From: Pseudomonas allokribbensis
Lineage (GTDB): Bacteria; Pseudomonadota; Gammaproteobacteria; Pseudomonadales; Pseudomonadaceae
Direction of reading: 5' to 3'
Assembly (NCBI RefSeq): GCF_014863605.1
Contig: NZ_CP062252.1
Coordinates: forward strand, 4,597,001-4,661,000
DNA: 64,000 nucleotides
Position numbers and translations under genes: made by a program. This document shows positions 1 to 20,842 of this stretch, in pieces. The stretch's first letter is position 1, and every line of letters starts with the position of its first letter. The notes under the pieces were generated by a model that was not told the DNA's origin, did not search any database, and was given only the letters and a program-made list of their open reading frames with translations.

Positions 1-1399
1 GGTCAGTTATCAGGGCTGCGCCGATGCCGGCCTGTGCTATCCACCACAGACTCGCGTGATCGACCTCGGTGGCAAAGCGGCCGCTGCGGCGACGGATGAG
101 GCACAGGATCAAGCGCTGGCCAGCGGCCTGCAACAGCACTCGCTGGGCTGGAGCCTGCTGGTGTTCTTCGGTCTCGGCCTGTTGCTGGCCTTTGCGCCGT
201 GCTCGTTGCCGATGTTGCCGATTCTGGCCGGTATGGTGGTTGGCAGCGGTGCCACGCCACGTCGTGGTTTTGCGCTGGCCAGCAGCTATGTGGTTTGCAT
301 GGCGCTGGTGTACGCGGCAATGGGCGTCATCGCGTCCCTGTTGGGCGCGAACCTTCAGGCGTGGCTGCAAAACCCATGGCTGCTGGGCACTTTCGCAATC
401 GTATTTGTGATCCTCGCGCTGCCGATGTTCGGTTTCTTTGAACTGCAATTGCCGGTCGCCCTGCGTGATCGACTGGAGCACGCCTCGCGCAGTCGCAGCG
501 GCGGCAGCCTGGTCGGCGCGGGTGTGTTGGGCGCGTTGTCCGGTCTGCTGGTCGGGCCGTGCATGACCGCGCCGCTGGCCGGTGCCCTGCTCTACATCGC
601 GCAAAGCGGCAATGCGCTGCACGGTGGCTTGATCCTGTTTGCCCTCGGCATCGGTATCGGCATCCCGCTGTTGGTGCTGGTGACGGTCGGTAATCGTTTC
701 CTGCCGAAACCCGGCGCCTGGATGAACCTGCTCAAAGGCATATTCGGTTTCCTGTTCCTCGGCACGGCGGTGCTGATGCTGCGTCCGGTGCTGGACTCGT
801 CGCTGTGGCTTGCGCTGTGCGGCGCGCTGCTGCTGATCGCGGCCTACAGCGCCTGGAAACAGTCCGAAGGCTTCGGCCGTGTCGCCCAGTTGTTCGGTGC
901 CAGCTCGCTGTTGCTGGGTCTGTGGGGCAGTTTGCTGGTCGTGGGTGCAGCGGGCGGCAGCGATGATCCGTTCCAGCCGTTGCAGGTCTACAGCGCCGGA
1001 CGCACCGGCACGGTTGCACCCAACGGTCACGAAGCATTCATTACGATCAAGGACCCAGCCGCCCTGCAGCGCGAACTCGACACCGCCAAGGCTCAGGGCC
1101 AATGGGTGCTGCTCGATTACTACGCCGACTGGTGCACGTCGTGCAAAGTCATGGAGAAAAAGGTATTTGGCCAGGCGCGGGTAATGCAGGCCCTGAGCGA
1201 AGTGCGTTTGCTGCGCCTCGACGTCACTGATGACAATGCCGGCAGCCGCGAACTGCTCGGCCGCTACAAAGTGCCAGGGCCACCGAGTTTTGTGTGGATC
1301 GGTACCGACGGTGAAGAGCGCCGCAGCCAGCGCATCACCGGCGAGGTCGATGCCGACACCTTCCTGCAACACTGGACCACCACCCGAGACGCCCTTTAA
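1..1399 (+). CDS. dsbD: Thiol:disulfide interchange protein DsbD, 5' truncated by window edge
   Basis: Membrane reductase that carries electrons from cytoplasmic thioredoxin to periplasmic thiol proteins (DsbG/DsbC type, TlpA type). The frame is open from base 2, so the start lies outside the window. The first residues (YQGCADAGLCYPP) are the end of the periplasmic alpha domain with its cysteine pair. A multi-helix beta domain follows, with the conserved CSLPMLP and PCMTAPLAG segments that hold the two membrane cysteines. The C-terminal gamma domain is thioredoxin-like with the active site DWCTSCK. The stop overlaps the next start (TAATG), so translation is probably coupled to the tlpA-like gene. 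The order dsbD-tlpA-dsbG resembles the PA2478-PA2476 block of P. aeruginosa, so this is probably the dsbD2 paralogue rather than the main DsbD. Confidence 0.95.
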   Translation, partial: VSYQGCADAGLCYPPQTRVIDLGGKAAAAATDEAQDQALASGLQQHSLGWSLLVFFGLGLLLAFAPCSLPMLPILAGMVVGSGATPRRGFALASSYVVCMALVYAAMGVIASLLGANLQAWLQNPWLLGTFAIVFVILALPMFGFFELQLPVALRDRLEHASRSRSGGSLVGAGVLGALSGLLVGPCMTAPLAGALLYIAQSGNALHGGLILFALGIGIGIPLLVLVTVGNRFLPKPGAWMNLLKGIFGFLFLGTAVLMLRPVLDSSLWLALCGALLLIAAYSAWKQSEGFGRVAQLFGASSLLLGLWGSLLVVGAAGGSDDPFQPLQVYSAGRTGTVAPNGHEAFITIKDPAALQRELDTAKAQGQWVLLDYYADWCTSCKVMEKKVFGQARVMQALSEVRLLRLDVTDDNAGSRELLGRYKVPGPPSFVWIGTDGEERRSQRITGEVDADTFLQHWTTTRDAL

Positions 1400-2274
1400 T
1401 GCTGACTTTCACCCTCGGCACCTTTGCCATTGCGCTTAACCACCTGTTGCTGATCAGCGCCCTGGCGCTGGCGACCTTCGTCGGCTGGCGGGTGGCCAAG
1501 CGCGGTGGCGATAACCCCGAGTCGGCGCTGTTCAGCCTGTTCCTGCTCGGGATGCTCGCGGCGCGCGTCGCGTTTGTTGCCGTGTACTGGGGACATTACC
1601 GCAACGATCCGTGGCAGATCATCGACCTGCGCGACGGTGGTTTTCTCGCTTGGCCGGGGGTGATCGTATTGCTGCTGGCAGCGCTGTATCGCGGCTGGCG
1701 GCGGCCGGGTTTGCGTCGACCGTTGGGGTTCGGCGTGGTCAGTGGCGTGGCATTCTGGTTGCTGGCCACCCTGTCGCTGAGCCTCTACGAGCAAGGCACA
1801 CGTCTGCCGGACATCACCCTGCGCAACGCCGCCGGGGAAACCGTGAAACTCGCCGACTATCAGGGCGGCCCGCTGGTGATCAACCTGTGGGCCACCTGGT
1901 GCCCGCCATGCCGCCGCGAAATGCCGGTACTGGAAAACGCCCAGCAGCAACGCCCGGACCTGACGTTCCTGTTCGTCAATCAGGCCGAAAGCATGCAAAG
2001 CGTCGCGACCTTCCTCGAAACCCAGGGCCTGAGCCTGAACAACGTGCTGTTCGATCGCAGCGGTCATCTGGGCCAGGCCGTGGGTTCCATGGCATTGCCG
2101 ACTACGCTGTTCTACAGCCCTGACGGTCAATTGCTGGCCAGTCATCTGGGCGAGTTGTCGAACGCCAGTCTGGCTCGAGCCCTGGAAAACTTCGACATCC
2201 CCAATCCGAATACGAACGCCGCACCGGCCACCTCTGCAAGGAAACTGCCATGCCCCGCCTCCGCCACCTGCTGA
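1399..2274 (+). CDS. TlpA/DsbE-like membrane-anchored thioredoxin
   Basis: A 291-residue protein with two parts. Residues 1 to about 135 form about four hydrophobic helices, unlike the single anchor of classical TlpA or CcmG, and somewhat like the first half of a prolipoprotein diacylglyceryl transferase. The rest is a periplasmic thioredoxin fold with the active site WCPPC near residues 165-169 and a cis-proline segment (ALPTTLFY). It probably reduces periplasmic disulfides, fed by the upstream DsbD. ATG shares one base with the dsbD stop, and its 3' end overlaps dsbG by 25 bases, so the three genes form one operon. The target (cytochrome c maturation or another secreted protein) cannot be told from sequence. 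Confidence 0.85.
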   Translation: MLTFTLGTFAIALNHLLLISALALATFVGWRVAKRGGDNPESALFSLFLLGMLAARVAFVAVYWGHYRNDPWQIIDLRDGGFLAWPGVIVLLLAALYRGWRRPGLRRPLGFGVVSGVAFWLLATLSLSLYEQGTRLPDITLRNAAGETVKLADYQGGPLVINLWATWCPPCRREMPVLENAQQQRPDLTFLFVNQAESMQSVATFLETQGLSLNNVLFDRSGHLGQAVGSMALPTTLFYSPDGQLLASHLGELSNASLARALENFDIPNPNTNAAPATSARKLPCPASATC

Positions 2275-3020
2275 CGCTGACTCTGGGCGCTGCCCTGCTG
2301 CACTTGCCGTCGGTGCAGGCCGCTGAAGAATTGCCTGACGCGATCAAGAAGATCGAAGCCAAGGGCGCAAAAATCGTCGGCCAGTTCGACGCGCCCGACG
2401 GCCTGCGTGGCTACGCCGCGCAATACCAGAACCGCGGCATGGCGCTGTACCTGACGCCGGACGGCAAGCACGTGTTGTTGGGCAACCTGTACGACGCCGA
2501 CGGCAACGACCTGAGCAGCGCACCGCTGCAAAAACTTGTCTACGCGCCAATGGCCAAGGAAGTCTGGGCCAAGTTCGAGGCCAGCAACTGGATTCAGGAC
2601 GGCAACAAGGATGCACCGCGCACGGTGTACCTGTTCAGCGACCCGAACTGCCCGTACTGCAACATGTTCTGGGAACAGGCCCGCCCATGGGTCAAGGCCG
2701 GCAAGGTGCAGTTGCGCCACATCATGGTCGGCATCATCCGCGAAGACAGCCCGGCCAAATCCGCCGCGCTGCTGGCCGCCAAAGACCCAGCCAAAGCCCT
2801 TGAAGATCACGAAAAGGCCGGCACAGCCAGCACGCTCAAGGCCTTGAAGAACATTCCGGCCGCCGTGCAGACCAAACTCGCAGCGAACATGCAGTTGATG
2901 GAGGACCTGGAATTACAGGCCACCCCAGCGATCTTCTACATGGACGACAAGGGTGAGCTGCAACAACAGCAAGGCGCGCCGACGCCGGACAAGCTGGCGA
3001 AGATTCTCGGGCCGAAATAA
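2250..3020 (+). CDS. dsbG: Thiol:disulfide interchange protein DsbG (periplasmic isomerase/chaperone)
   Basis: A 256-residue DsbC/DsbG-family protein. It opens with a signal peptide (hydrophobic LLTLTLGAALLHLPSVQAA, cleavage likely after VQA). An N-terminal dimerisation domain spans roughly residues 25-100, followed by a thioredoxin domain with the active site CPYC at about residues 134-137 inside DPNCPYCNMFW. The CPYC pair (rather than the CGYC of DsbC) and the phrase LQATPAIFYMDDKG with its cis-proline fit DsbG, which repairs wrongly oxidised or sulfenylated periplasmic cysteines and is kept reduced by DsbD. The start lies inside the tlpA-like gene. The operon ends at a strong hairpin just after the stop. 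Confidence 0.92.
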   Translation: MPRLRHLLTLTLGAALLHLPSVQAAEELPDAIKKIEAKGAKIVGQFDAPDGLRGYAAQYQNRGMALYLTPDGKHVLLGNLYDADGNDLSSAPLQKLVYAPMAKEVWAKFEASNWIQDGNKDAPRTVYLFSDPNCPYCNMFWEQARPWVKAGKVQLRHIMVGIIREDSPAKSAALLAAKDPAKALEDHEKAGTASTLKALKNIPAAVQTKLAANMQLMEDLELQATPAIFYMDDKGELQQQQGAPTPDKLAKILGPK

Positions 3021-3030
3021 GCAGGACCAA

Positions 3031-3101
3031 AAGATCGCCGCGCGTCGCAGCGCCTACAGGAAACACACCCCCCTGTAAAAGCTGCGACACGCGGCGATCT
3101 T
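3031..3101. terminator. Long inverted repeat, bidirectional terminator/REP-like hairpin
   Basis: Two arms of about 30 bases (3031-3060 and 3072-3101) are nearly complementary: the left begins AAGATCGCCGCGCGTCGCAG, the right ends CGCGGCGATCTT. It sits between the convergent dsbG and hydrolase genes and touches the end of the hydrolase gene. The GATCGC...GCGATC ends recur in the pvdS terminator near 18.0 kb, a common intergenic hairpin type in fluorescent pseudomonads. Confidence 0.7.
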
Positions 3102-3102
3102 G

Positions 3103-3915
3103 TTAATGGCGCTCCGCCAGGAAGCTGAACAACACCTCCGTCACAAACTCCGGATTCTCCAGATTGGAGATATGCCCGGCCTCGGGCACCAGCACACTCG
3201 GGCAGCCGATCAGCTCGGCCATTTCCTTGGCTTCCGACGGTGGACGGGGTTTGTCCTGATCGCCGCAGACCACCAGTGTGGTCGCCGCATTCAGCTCGCC
3301 CAGACGCGGCAACAGGTCATCACGGCCAAACGTGATGCGCCCCATCGGCACGATGCTTTGACGCAGGCGATCAGCGGAATAACCGGCGAGTTTTGCGCGG
3401 AAATCCTGATACAGCGCAGACTGCGGATCGATGCCCGGACGGAAGAAGATCGGCACCACGATATCGAGCAACTGCTCGGAGATCTCACCGCTTTCTTCAA
3501 TCTGCTTGAACAGGGAAAAGTAATACTGACGGGTCGGTTCCGGTTCGACGCCGACGTAGGTGTCCATCAGTACCAGACCGTTGAGCCGCTGCGGTGCCGA
3601 CAGAGCGAGGCGCACGCCCCACATGCCGCCGACCGACAACCCGACCAGTGTCACCCGGTCAATCTCCAGATGATCGAGCAACGCCAGCGCCTGACGTGCG
3701 ATGTCATCCAGAGACGTGGTGCCTTCAGGCAAACGCCCCGATTCACCATGGCCCCACAGATCCAGCGCAATCACCCGATAGTGAGGCGACAACGCAGCGA
3801 TCTGCGGTGCCCACATGGCCTGATCCCACAGGTAACTGCCGGCCAGCAACACCGCCGGGCCTGTGCCTTGATCAATGTAATGAAGTGCTTGTCCGTCCAC
3901 CGTGAAGAAAGGCAT
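3103..3915 (-). CDS. Alpha/beta hydrolase
   Basis: A 270-residue single-domain alpha/beta hydrolase fold protein without signal peptide. The nucleophile elbow is GLSVGG (GxSxG, serine near residue 94). The acid is probably the Asp in VVCGDQDKP and the base the His in PEAGHISNLENP. The oxyanion region is atypical: LLAGSYLWDQAMW replaces the usual HG motif. It belongs to the broad lactonase/esterase group (3-oxoadipate enol-lactonase-like); the substrate is unknown. It lies downstream of pvdL on the same strand, but a terminator separates them, so it is probably its own transcription unit. Nothing in the sequence ties it to pyoverdine. Confidence 0.85.
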   Translation of the reverse strand: MPFFTVDGQALHYIDQGTGPAVLLAGSYLWDQAMWAPQIAALSPHYRVIALDLWGHGESGRLPEGTTSLDDIARQALALLDHLEIDRVTLVGLSVGGMWGVRLALSAPQRLNGLVLMDTYVGVEPEPTRQYYFSLFKQIEESGEISEQLLDIVVPIFFRPGIDPQSALYQDFRAKLAGYSADRLRQSIVPMGRITFGRDDLLPRLGELNAATTLVVCGDQDKPRPPSEAKEMAELIGCPSVLVPEAGHISNLENPEFVTEVLFSFLAERH

Positions 3916-3931
3916 CGACTACCCCCGCGAC

Positions 3932-3970
3932 AAAAAAAGAGAACCGGCAGCCTGAGCTGCCGGTTCTCGA
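3932..3970 (-). terminator. Rho-independent terminator of pvdL
   Basis: On the minus strand a stem GAGAACCGGCAG / CTGCCGGTTCTC with a 6-base loop is followed by a run of seven T. It lies about 70 bases after the pvdL stop and before the hydrolase start. Confidence 0.9.
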
Positions 3971-4036
3971 TCGTCAACCTTGGAAATGTACGTGAATGTA
4001 CCGGTTGAAATGTGTTGAACGCACAGGCGCTGAAGA

Positions 4037-17035
<12,999 letters not shown>

Positions 17036-17188
17036 GAGGTTTCCTGCCTGAATTCGGCTTGCTGGTGGAATCGGGTTGGCTGCGGCATGCCCGTGCAAGG
17101 CATGCGGGACACGGTCTTCGCCGACCGTGCAAGGCATTGGAATGCGGTATGGCCGGGGCTGTGTACCCGGAACCATTCACCAATGAGA

Positions 17189-17213
17189 ACGGATGACGTC
17201 TTGAAATAATTAG
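17189..17213 (-). promoter_or_regulatory. Candidate PvdS-dependent promoter of pvdL
   Basis: On the minus strand CTAATT, 16 bases, then CGT. The iron-starvation box recognised by PvdS is TAAAT-N16/17-CGT, so this differs by one base in the -35 part. Spacing and position fit, but the mismatch leaves it unproven. Confidence 0.5.
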
Positions 17214-17312
17214 TCGGCAGGCTGGATCGCCAATGGGGCTGGGCGCTTGGACGAGTGCGGCGGCGTGTCGCAGTTCACGGATCGCACCGTTATGGATCAT
17301 TAGTTCTCTTTC

Positions 17313-17345
17313 TCAATTGACAATCATTATCATTCAACATAATTT
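17313..17345 (+). promoter_or_regulatory. Fur box over the pvdS promoter
   Basis: TTGACA at 17317 is followed, 17 bases on, by TAATTT (or CATAAT at 15). The stretch TTGACAATCATTATCATTC overlaps the -35 and spacer. By my alignment it matches the 19-base Fur consensus at about 14 positions. Fur-Fe would block pvdS, and through it pyoverdine, when iron is sufficient, as known in Pseudomonas. Confidence 0.85.
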
Positions 17346-17415
17346 GTCGCTCGATGTGTAGGACGGCCCCGTCCCCCAGGCGTCCCACTAACCTATTGGC
17401 AGCAAGGTGATTTCC

Positions 17416-17970
17416 ATGACGGAACAAGTATCCACAAGCAGGTGCGATTCACCGCTACTTCAGGCATTCGTCGACAATCGACTGATTCTGGTCAAGATTG
17501 CAGCCCGCATTACCGGCTGCCGTTCACGCGCCGAAGATGTGGTGCAGGATGCGTTCTTCCGACTGCAATCGGCGCCGCCGATCACGTCGTCGATCAAGGC
17601 CCAGCTGAGTTATCTGTTCCAGATCGTGCGCAATCTGGCCATCGATCACTACCGCAAACAGGCGCTGGAGCAGAAGTACGCCGGCCCCGAGGAGGAAGGG
17701 TTGAACGTGGTCATTCAGGGCGCCTCGCCGGAAACCTCACACATCAACTTCTCGACCCTGGAACACATTGCCGATGCGCTGACCGAGCTGCCGGTCCGCA
17801 CCCGCTACGCCTTCGAGATGTACCGTCTGCATGGCGTGCCGCAAAAGGACATTGCCAAGGAACTCGGCGTTTCGCCGACCCTGGTCAACTTCATGATTCG
17901 TGATGCGCTGGTGCACTGCCGCAAGGTGTCGGGCAGTCGTGCAGATGCCGTGACTGCGAACCGTCGCTGA
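17416..17970 (+). CDS. pvdS: Extracytoplasmic-function sigma factor PvdS
   Basis: A 184-residue ECF (iron-starvation) sigma factor that directs RNA polymerase to pyoverdine promoters and is held by the anti-sigma factor FpvR. The N-terminal part (LLQAFVDNRLILVKIAARITGC...AEDVVQDAFFRLQ) is sigma region 2, and residues about 110-165 (LPVRTRYAFEMYRLHGVPQKDIAKELGVSPTLVNFMIRDAL) are region 4 with its helix-turn-helix. Identity to P. aeruginosa PvdS (187 residues) is obvious along the protein. ATG at 17416 is chosen over GTG at 17407 because AAGGTG precedes it at good spacing. It is divergent from pvdL, with a Fur-box promoter upstream and a strong terminator just downstream. Confidence 0.97.
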   Translation: MTEQVSTSRCDSPLLQAFVDNRLILVKIAARITGCRSRAEDVVQDAFFRLQSAPPITSSIKAQLSYLFQIVRNLAIDHYRKQALEQKYAGPEEEGLNVVIQGASPETSHINFSTLEHIADALTELPVRTRYAFEMYRLHGVPQKDIAKELGVSPTLVNFMIRDALVHCRKVSGSRADAVTANRR

Positions 17971-17982
17971 CAGCACACCGCC

Positions 17983-18028
17983 AAAAAAAAGATCGCAGCC
18001 TTCGCTGAAGGGCTGCGATCTTTTTTTG
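17983..18028. terminator. Bidirectional terminator between pvdS and the acetyltransferase gene
   Basis: GATCGCAGCC and GGCTGCGATC form a perfect 10-base stem around TTCGCTGAA. A-run on one side and T-run on the other let it serve both convergent genes. Confidence 0.92.
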
Positions 18029-18041
18029 TTTCAGCGAGGCG

Positions 18042-19055
18042 TCACGCCAGTTTGCAGCGATCAAAAAACCGCTCACGCCCCAGGATCATCAACGCCGCGC
18101 GCTTGTGCGGGAAGTCGAACTCCTTTTCACAGTGGAAGCACTGGTTGTGCATGTGGCCGATCATCTTCGCGTTGTCGGCTCGCGGCTCGGCGACGACGTG
18201 CTGCGTACGCGGATCATCCAGAAACAGGTAGTGCACCAGCGCCGACAGCCAGCTCGCCACCTTGTGCGGGCCGCGATGATCTTCTTCGCCGACCAGCATG
18301 TGAATCCCGCGATCGTAGTTATCGGCATCGTAGAACGGCGCAATGCGATCTTCCTTGGCCCAGTAGGCTTCGAAATAAGCGAACGGCTGGTCGTCGAAAC
18401 AGCCAATCAGCGTCAGAGTGTGCGGATCGGCGTCGAGCTTGCTCAGGTACTCGCGATGCTGTTCGATACTGCCCTCTTCCTGCCAGAAACTGGCGACTCG
18501 CGGGCTGTTCTGCCAACGGTTGAAACGCGCAAGATCCTGCTCGATTTCTACCGTTCGCAGGGAAATCCACGCACCGAGACGTGCATCGAAACGCCGATAA
18601 ACCTCACCGCGCGGTTTCACCGGTCGCAACGGATGGCGCTTGCCGTTGCTGATGACCATCTGCTGCGGATAACTGCCGGTCAGCGAAGCCCCCAGCCACG
18701 GTTGCGGCAGTTGCCAGAACAGCGTGCGCTCGCAGCGATATTCGCCCGCCACTTCAGTGCTCACCAGCAAACCACTGAGCAAGGCTTCGGTCGGCGGCTG
18801 ATCCAGTTGCCAGATCAGTTGCTGACGCGCCGGATCCCGGGCAAACAGCCAATAGCAGGCCGCCCACAGCGCCTGGCCTGCTGGCAATGCATAGCGTTCA
18901 TCGATCTGGATCGGCCCCTGGCCTTCACGATCGAGGCGCAGGCGAATCAGCGGTTGCCCGTCCAGGCTGAGGCTCAGACGGCTTTCAGTGGTATCGGCTA
19001 TCAGTTGACTGCCCGAAGGCAAGGCCAGGGCAGTCAGGTCATTCAGATTGGACAT
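18042..19055 (-). CDS. Siderophore-type GNAT acetyltransferase (IucB/AlcB/PvdYII-like)
   Basis: A 337-residue protein. The C-terminal half (about 150-337) is the acyltransferase domain of hydroxamate siderophore enzymes such as IucB, AlcB and RhbD: note RFNRWQNSPRVASFW, GIHMLVGEEDHRGPHKVASWL and VAEPRADNAKMIGHMHNQCFHCEKEFDFPHKRAALM. The N-terminal half is a less conserved domain typical of the longer members. Family enzymes transfer an acyl group from CoA to an N-hydroxylated amine. Beside pvdS and behind an exact PvdS box, the likely job is acetylation of N5-hydroxyornithine for pyoverdine, as described for PvdYII. The alternative is another acylation of the same siderophore. It is convergent to pvdS and shares its terminator. 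Confidence 0.85.
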   Translation of the reverse strand: MSNLNDLTALALPSGSQLIADTTESRLSLSLDGQPLIRLRLDREGQGPIQIDERYALPAGQALWAACYWLFARDPARQQLIWQLDQPPTEALLSGLLVSTEVAGEYRCERTLFWQLPQPWLGASLTGSYPQQMVISNGKRHPLRPVKPRGEVYRRFDARLGAWISLRTVEIEQDLARFNRWQNSPRVASFWQEEGSIEQHREYLSKLDADPHTLTLIGCFDDQPFAYFEAYWAKEDRIAPFYDADNYDRGIHMLVGEEDHRGPHKVASWLSALVHYLFLDDPRTQHVVAEPRADNAKMIGHMHNQCFHCEKEFDFPHKRAALMILGRERFFDRCKLA

Positions 19056-19095
19056 GGGTCGGGCTCACGATAATCGTCGACAGTTCAACGATGGG

Positions 19096-19121
19096 ACGTG
19101 AGCCGGGGCGGGAAATTTAGG
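19096..19121 (-). promoter_or_regulatory. PvdS (iron-starvation) box upstream of the acetyltransferase
   Basis: On the minus strand CCTAAAT is followed by exactly 16 bases and CGT, the full TAAAT-N16-CGT pattern of PvdS promoters. CGT ends about 41 bases before the start codon at 19055, a normal distance. Confidence 0.85.
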
Positions 19122-19142
19122 CCGGACGCGAAAAACCGCCCG

Positions 19143-19943
19143 TCATGGGTGAGGCACTGGCACCACGGCAATCTTGTACGGATCGAAGATCTTCAGCATC
19201 TGCCCGCTGTCGCGCAGCCCTTGCAGCAACTTGCCGAACGCCTCGCCGGTAATCGGCGCTTTCGGGCTGAGAATGGCGTAATGGTGATAGATCTGGTCGA
19301 TGCGTTGCGACACCAGCAATTCGTCACGCACCTTGTCGTTGCGCAGCAGGTAATCGAACAGATACGAGCGAGTGACCAGGGCAATGTCCGCCCGACCGCG
19401 CAGCACCATCAACAGGTTGCTGTCGTGGGAATAGGTCAGCGTGGCGTTGTAGGTTTCCGCGAGGTATTTGGGGTCGGCATTGAAGTTGGCGAACTCGTAG
19501 TGATAGCCGCTGTAGAGCGCCAAGCGTTTGCCCTTGAGATCAGCGAAGTAATTCTGCTGGCGACCGGGTTCGTTTTCCGCGACGAAAATCTCCGCGTCCT
19601 CCAGTCCCATGTCGACCGTGGTATGGGGAATGTCTTTCCAGCCCCAGTCCGGGTTCTCGAAGATCGCCATGTCCGTGCGGCCCTCCTTGAAATCGCCGAA
19701 CCGCCGCGGAATCGAGGTGGGGACAAGCTCGAAACGGTAGTCGCTCTGCGAGCTGTTCAATGCAGCGACCAGCTCCGGCAGCAGCCCGGTGTCGGCACCG
19801 TTTTCCGGGCGAATGGTGTAAGGCGGGAAATGCGCCGCACCCACCCGAACCACTTGCACCGCCTCAGCAGGCAAAACCCAGGATGCAGCCAGCGCTGCGA
19901 GCATCAGCCCGGCGGCCGTCCGATTTGACGAAGACTTCAAAAC
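19143..19943 (-). CDS. Periplasmic solute-binding protein, family 3
   Basis: A type-II periplasmic binding protein (SBP_bac_3 fold, about 266 residues) with an N-terminal signal peptide (AAGLMLAALAASWVLPAEA). Recognisable segments are VVRVGAAHFPPYTIRPENGADTGLLPELVAALN, the domain hinge around FADLKGKRLALYSGYHYEF, and ADIALVTRSYLFDYLL. No permease or ATPase genes adjoin, so it is an orphan. It may feed a distant transporter or act as a sensor accessory; the ligand is unknown. I prefer GTG at 19943, which has GGGGAG just before it. An ATG at 19973 in the same frame lacks a ribosome site. Confidence 0.8.
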   Translation of the reverse strand, partial: VLKSSSNRTAAGLMLAALAASWVLPAEAVQVVRVGAAHFPPYTIRPENGADTGLLPELVAALNSSQSDYRFELVPTSIPRRFGDFKEGRTDMAIFENPDWGWKDIPHTTVDMGLEDAEIFVAENEPGRQQNYFADLKGKRLALYSGYHYEFANFNADPKYLAETYNATLTYSHDSNLLMVLRGRADIALVTRSYLFDYLLRNDKVRDELLVSQRIDQIYHHYAILSPKAPITGEAFGKLLQGLRDSGQMLKIFDPYKIAVVPVPHP

Positions 19944-20031
19944 ACCCCACTCCCCGAAAAAGTACCGTTCCATGCATTCAAGCTAGGCGGTTTCGCCCAG
20001 TTAGCCAGTTTCCCGGGCCGATAGAAAGTAA

Positions 20032-20655
20032 TCAGCGTTCTTCGAGCACCAGGATCAGCGCTTCTTCGGCCAGTTGATCGAGGCTCAAACTGCCGCCGGC
20101 GCGGAACCAGGTGGTGGTCCAGGACAATGCGCCCGTGAGAAAACGTCGGGTAATGAACACATCGCCGCGGATGAACCCCGCTTCCTTGGCCTCGCCCAGC
20201 ACTTGCAGCCAGATGTCCTCGTAGATGTCACGCAGCGCCAGCACCTTGGCCTGACCGTCTTCGGACAGCGAGCGCCACTCATACACCAGCACCGCCATCG
20301 CTTCGCCGCTGCCGCCCATGATCGACTGCAATTCGCAGCGGATCAGCGCCAGCACCCGCTCGCGCACATCGGCCGCTTCGGCCAGGGCTGCACGCATCAG
20401 CGCCGTGTTGTAGCGGATGGTTTCTTCCATCACCGCGCGCAGGATTTCGTCCTTGCTCTTGAAGTGATGAAAGATGCTGCCCGACTGAATGCCCACAGCG
20501 CCGGCCAGGTCGCGCACGGTGGTGCGTTCGTAGCCTTTGTTGCGAAACAGGTGGGCCGCCACTTGCAGCAGTTTGCCGCGAGCGCTGTCTGGGTCGGTCA
20601 ACCGGCCTTCGTCGACCAGTTCGCGCATGACCTTCAGGGCTTTTTGCTCGTCCAC
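20032..20655 (-). CDS. atuR: TetR-family repressor AtuR
   Basis: A 207-residue TetR regulator with an N-terminal helix-turn-helix (about residues 25-70: ARGKLLQVAAHLFRNKGYERTTVRDLAGAVGIQSGSIFHHFKSKDEIL) and an all-helical ligand domain. GTG start at 20655, preceded by GGAGAG. Divergence from atuA-F, and two operator copies in the gap, match AtuR of P. aeruginosa, which represses the acyclic terpene operon by binding two inverted repeats in the atuR-atuA gap. The inducer is probably a CoA thioester of the terpene pathway. The assignment rests on context more than on sequence features unique to AtuR. Confidence 0.85.
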   Translation of the reverse strand: MDEQKALKVMRELVDEGRLTDPDSARGKLLQVAAHLFRNKGYERTTVRDLAGAVGIQSGSIFHHFKSKDEILRAVMEETIRYNTALMRAALAEAADVRERVLALIRCELQSIMGGSGEAMAVLVYEWRSLSEDGQAKVLALRDIYEDIWLQVLGEAKEAGFIRGDVFITRRFLTGALSWTTTWFRAGGSLSLDQLAEEALILVLEER

Positions 20656-20736
20656 CCGTTCTCTCCTACAGTCGTTCAGTCGTCTGCCGCCCTGAAACCG
20701 CAGGGTTGCGCGGGCAATTTAAGCCGCCGGCCGCGA

Positions 20737-20796
20737 CCAAGCAAGCGCTTGGGCAGAAGATAACCTAGCCTGTTTACAAACCAAGCGCTTGCTTGG
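20737..20796. promoter_or_regulatory. Two AtuR operator copies in opposite orientation
   Basis: CCAAGCAAGCGCTTGG at 20737-20752 and CCAAGCGCTTGCTTGG at 20781-20796 are exact reverse complements of each other, 28 bases apart (centres 44 bases, about four helical turns). Each holds the palindrome CAAGCGCTTG. They lie between the divergent atuR and atuA starts. Confidence 0.85.
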
Positions 20797-20842
20797 TAGC
20801 CTCGATGCACTTCTGTCACAGGTTGCTGAGTCGGAGATGAAA

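Larger units (their letters stand above)
17036..17415. promoter_or_regulatory. Divergent pvdL-pvdS control region
   Basis: A 380-base gap between divergent genes. The pvdS side holds a Fur-box promoter. The pvdL side holds a near-match to a PvdS box about 154 bases before the pvdL start, which would leave a fairly long untranslated leader. No further gene is apparent; an in-frame extension of pvdL to 17176 is possible but has no ribosome site. Confidence 0.7.

Noticed and set aside
17036..17176. N-terminal extension of PvdL by 47 residues
   Set aside because: No ribosome site, and the extension is unlike PvdL; ATG at 17035 has AGGA and the family start.
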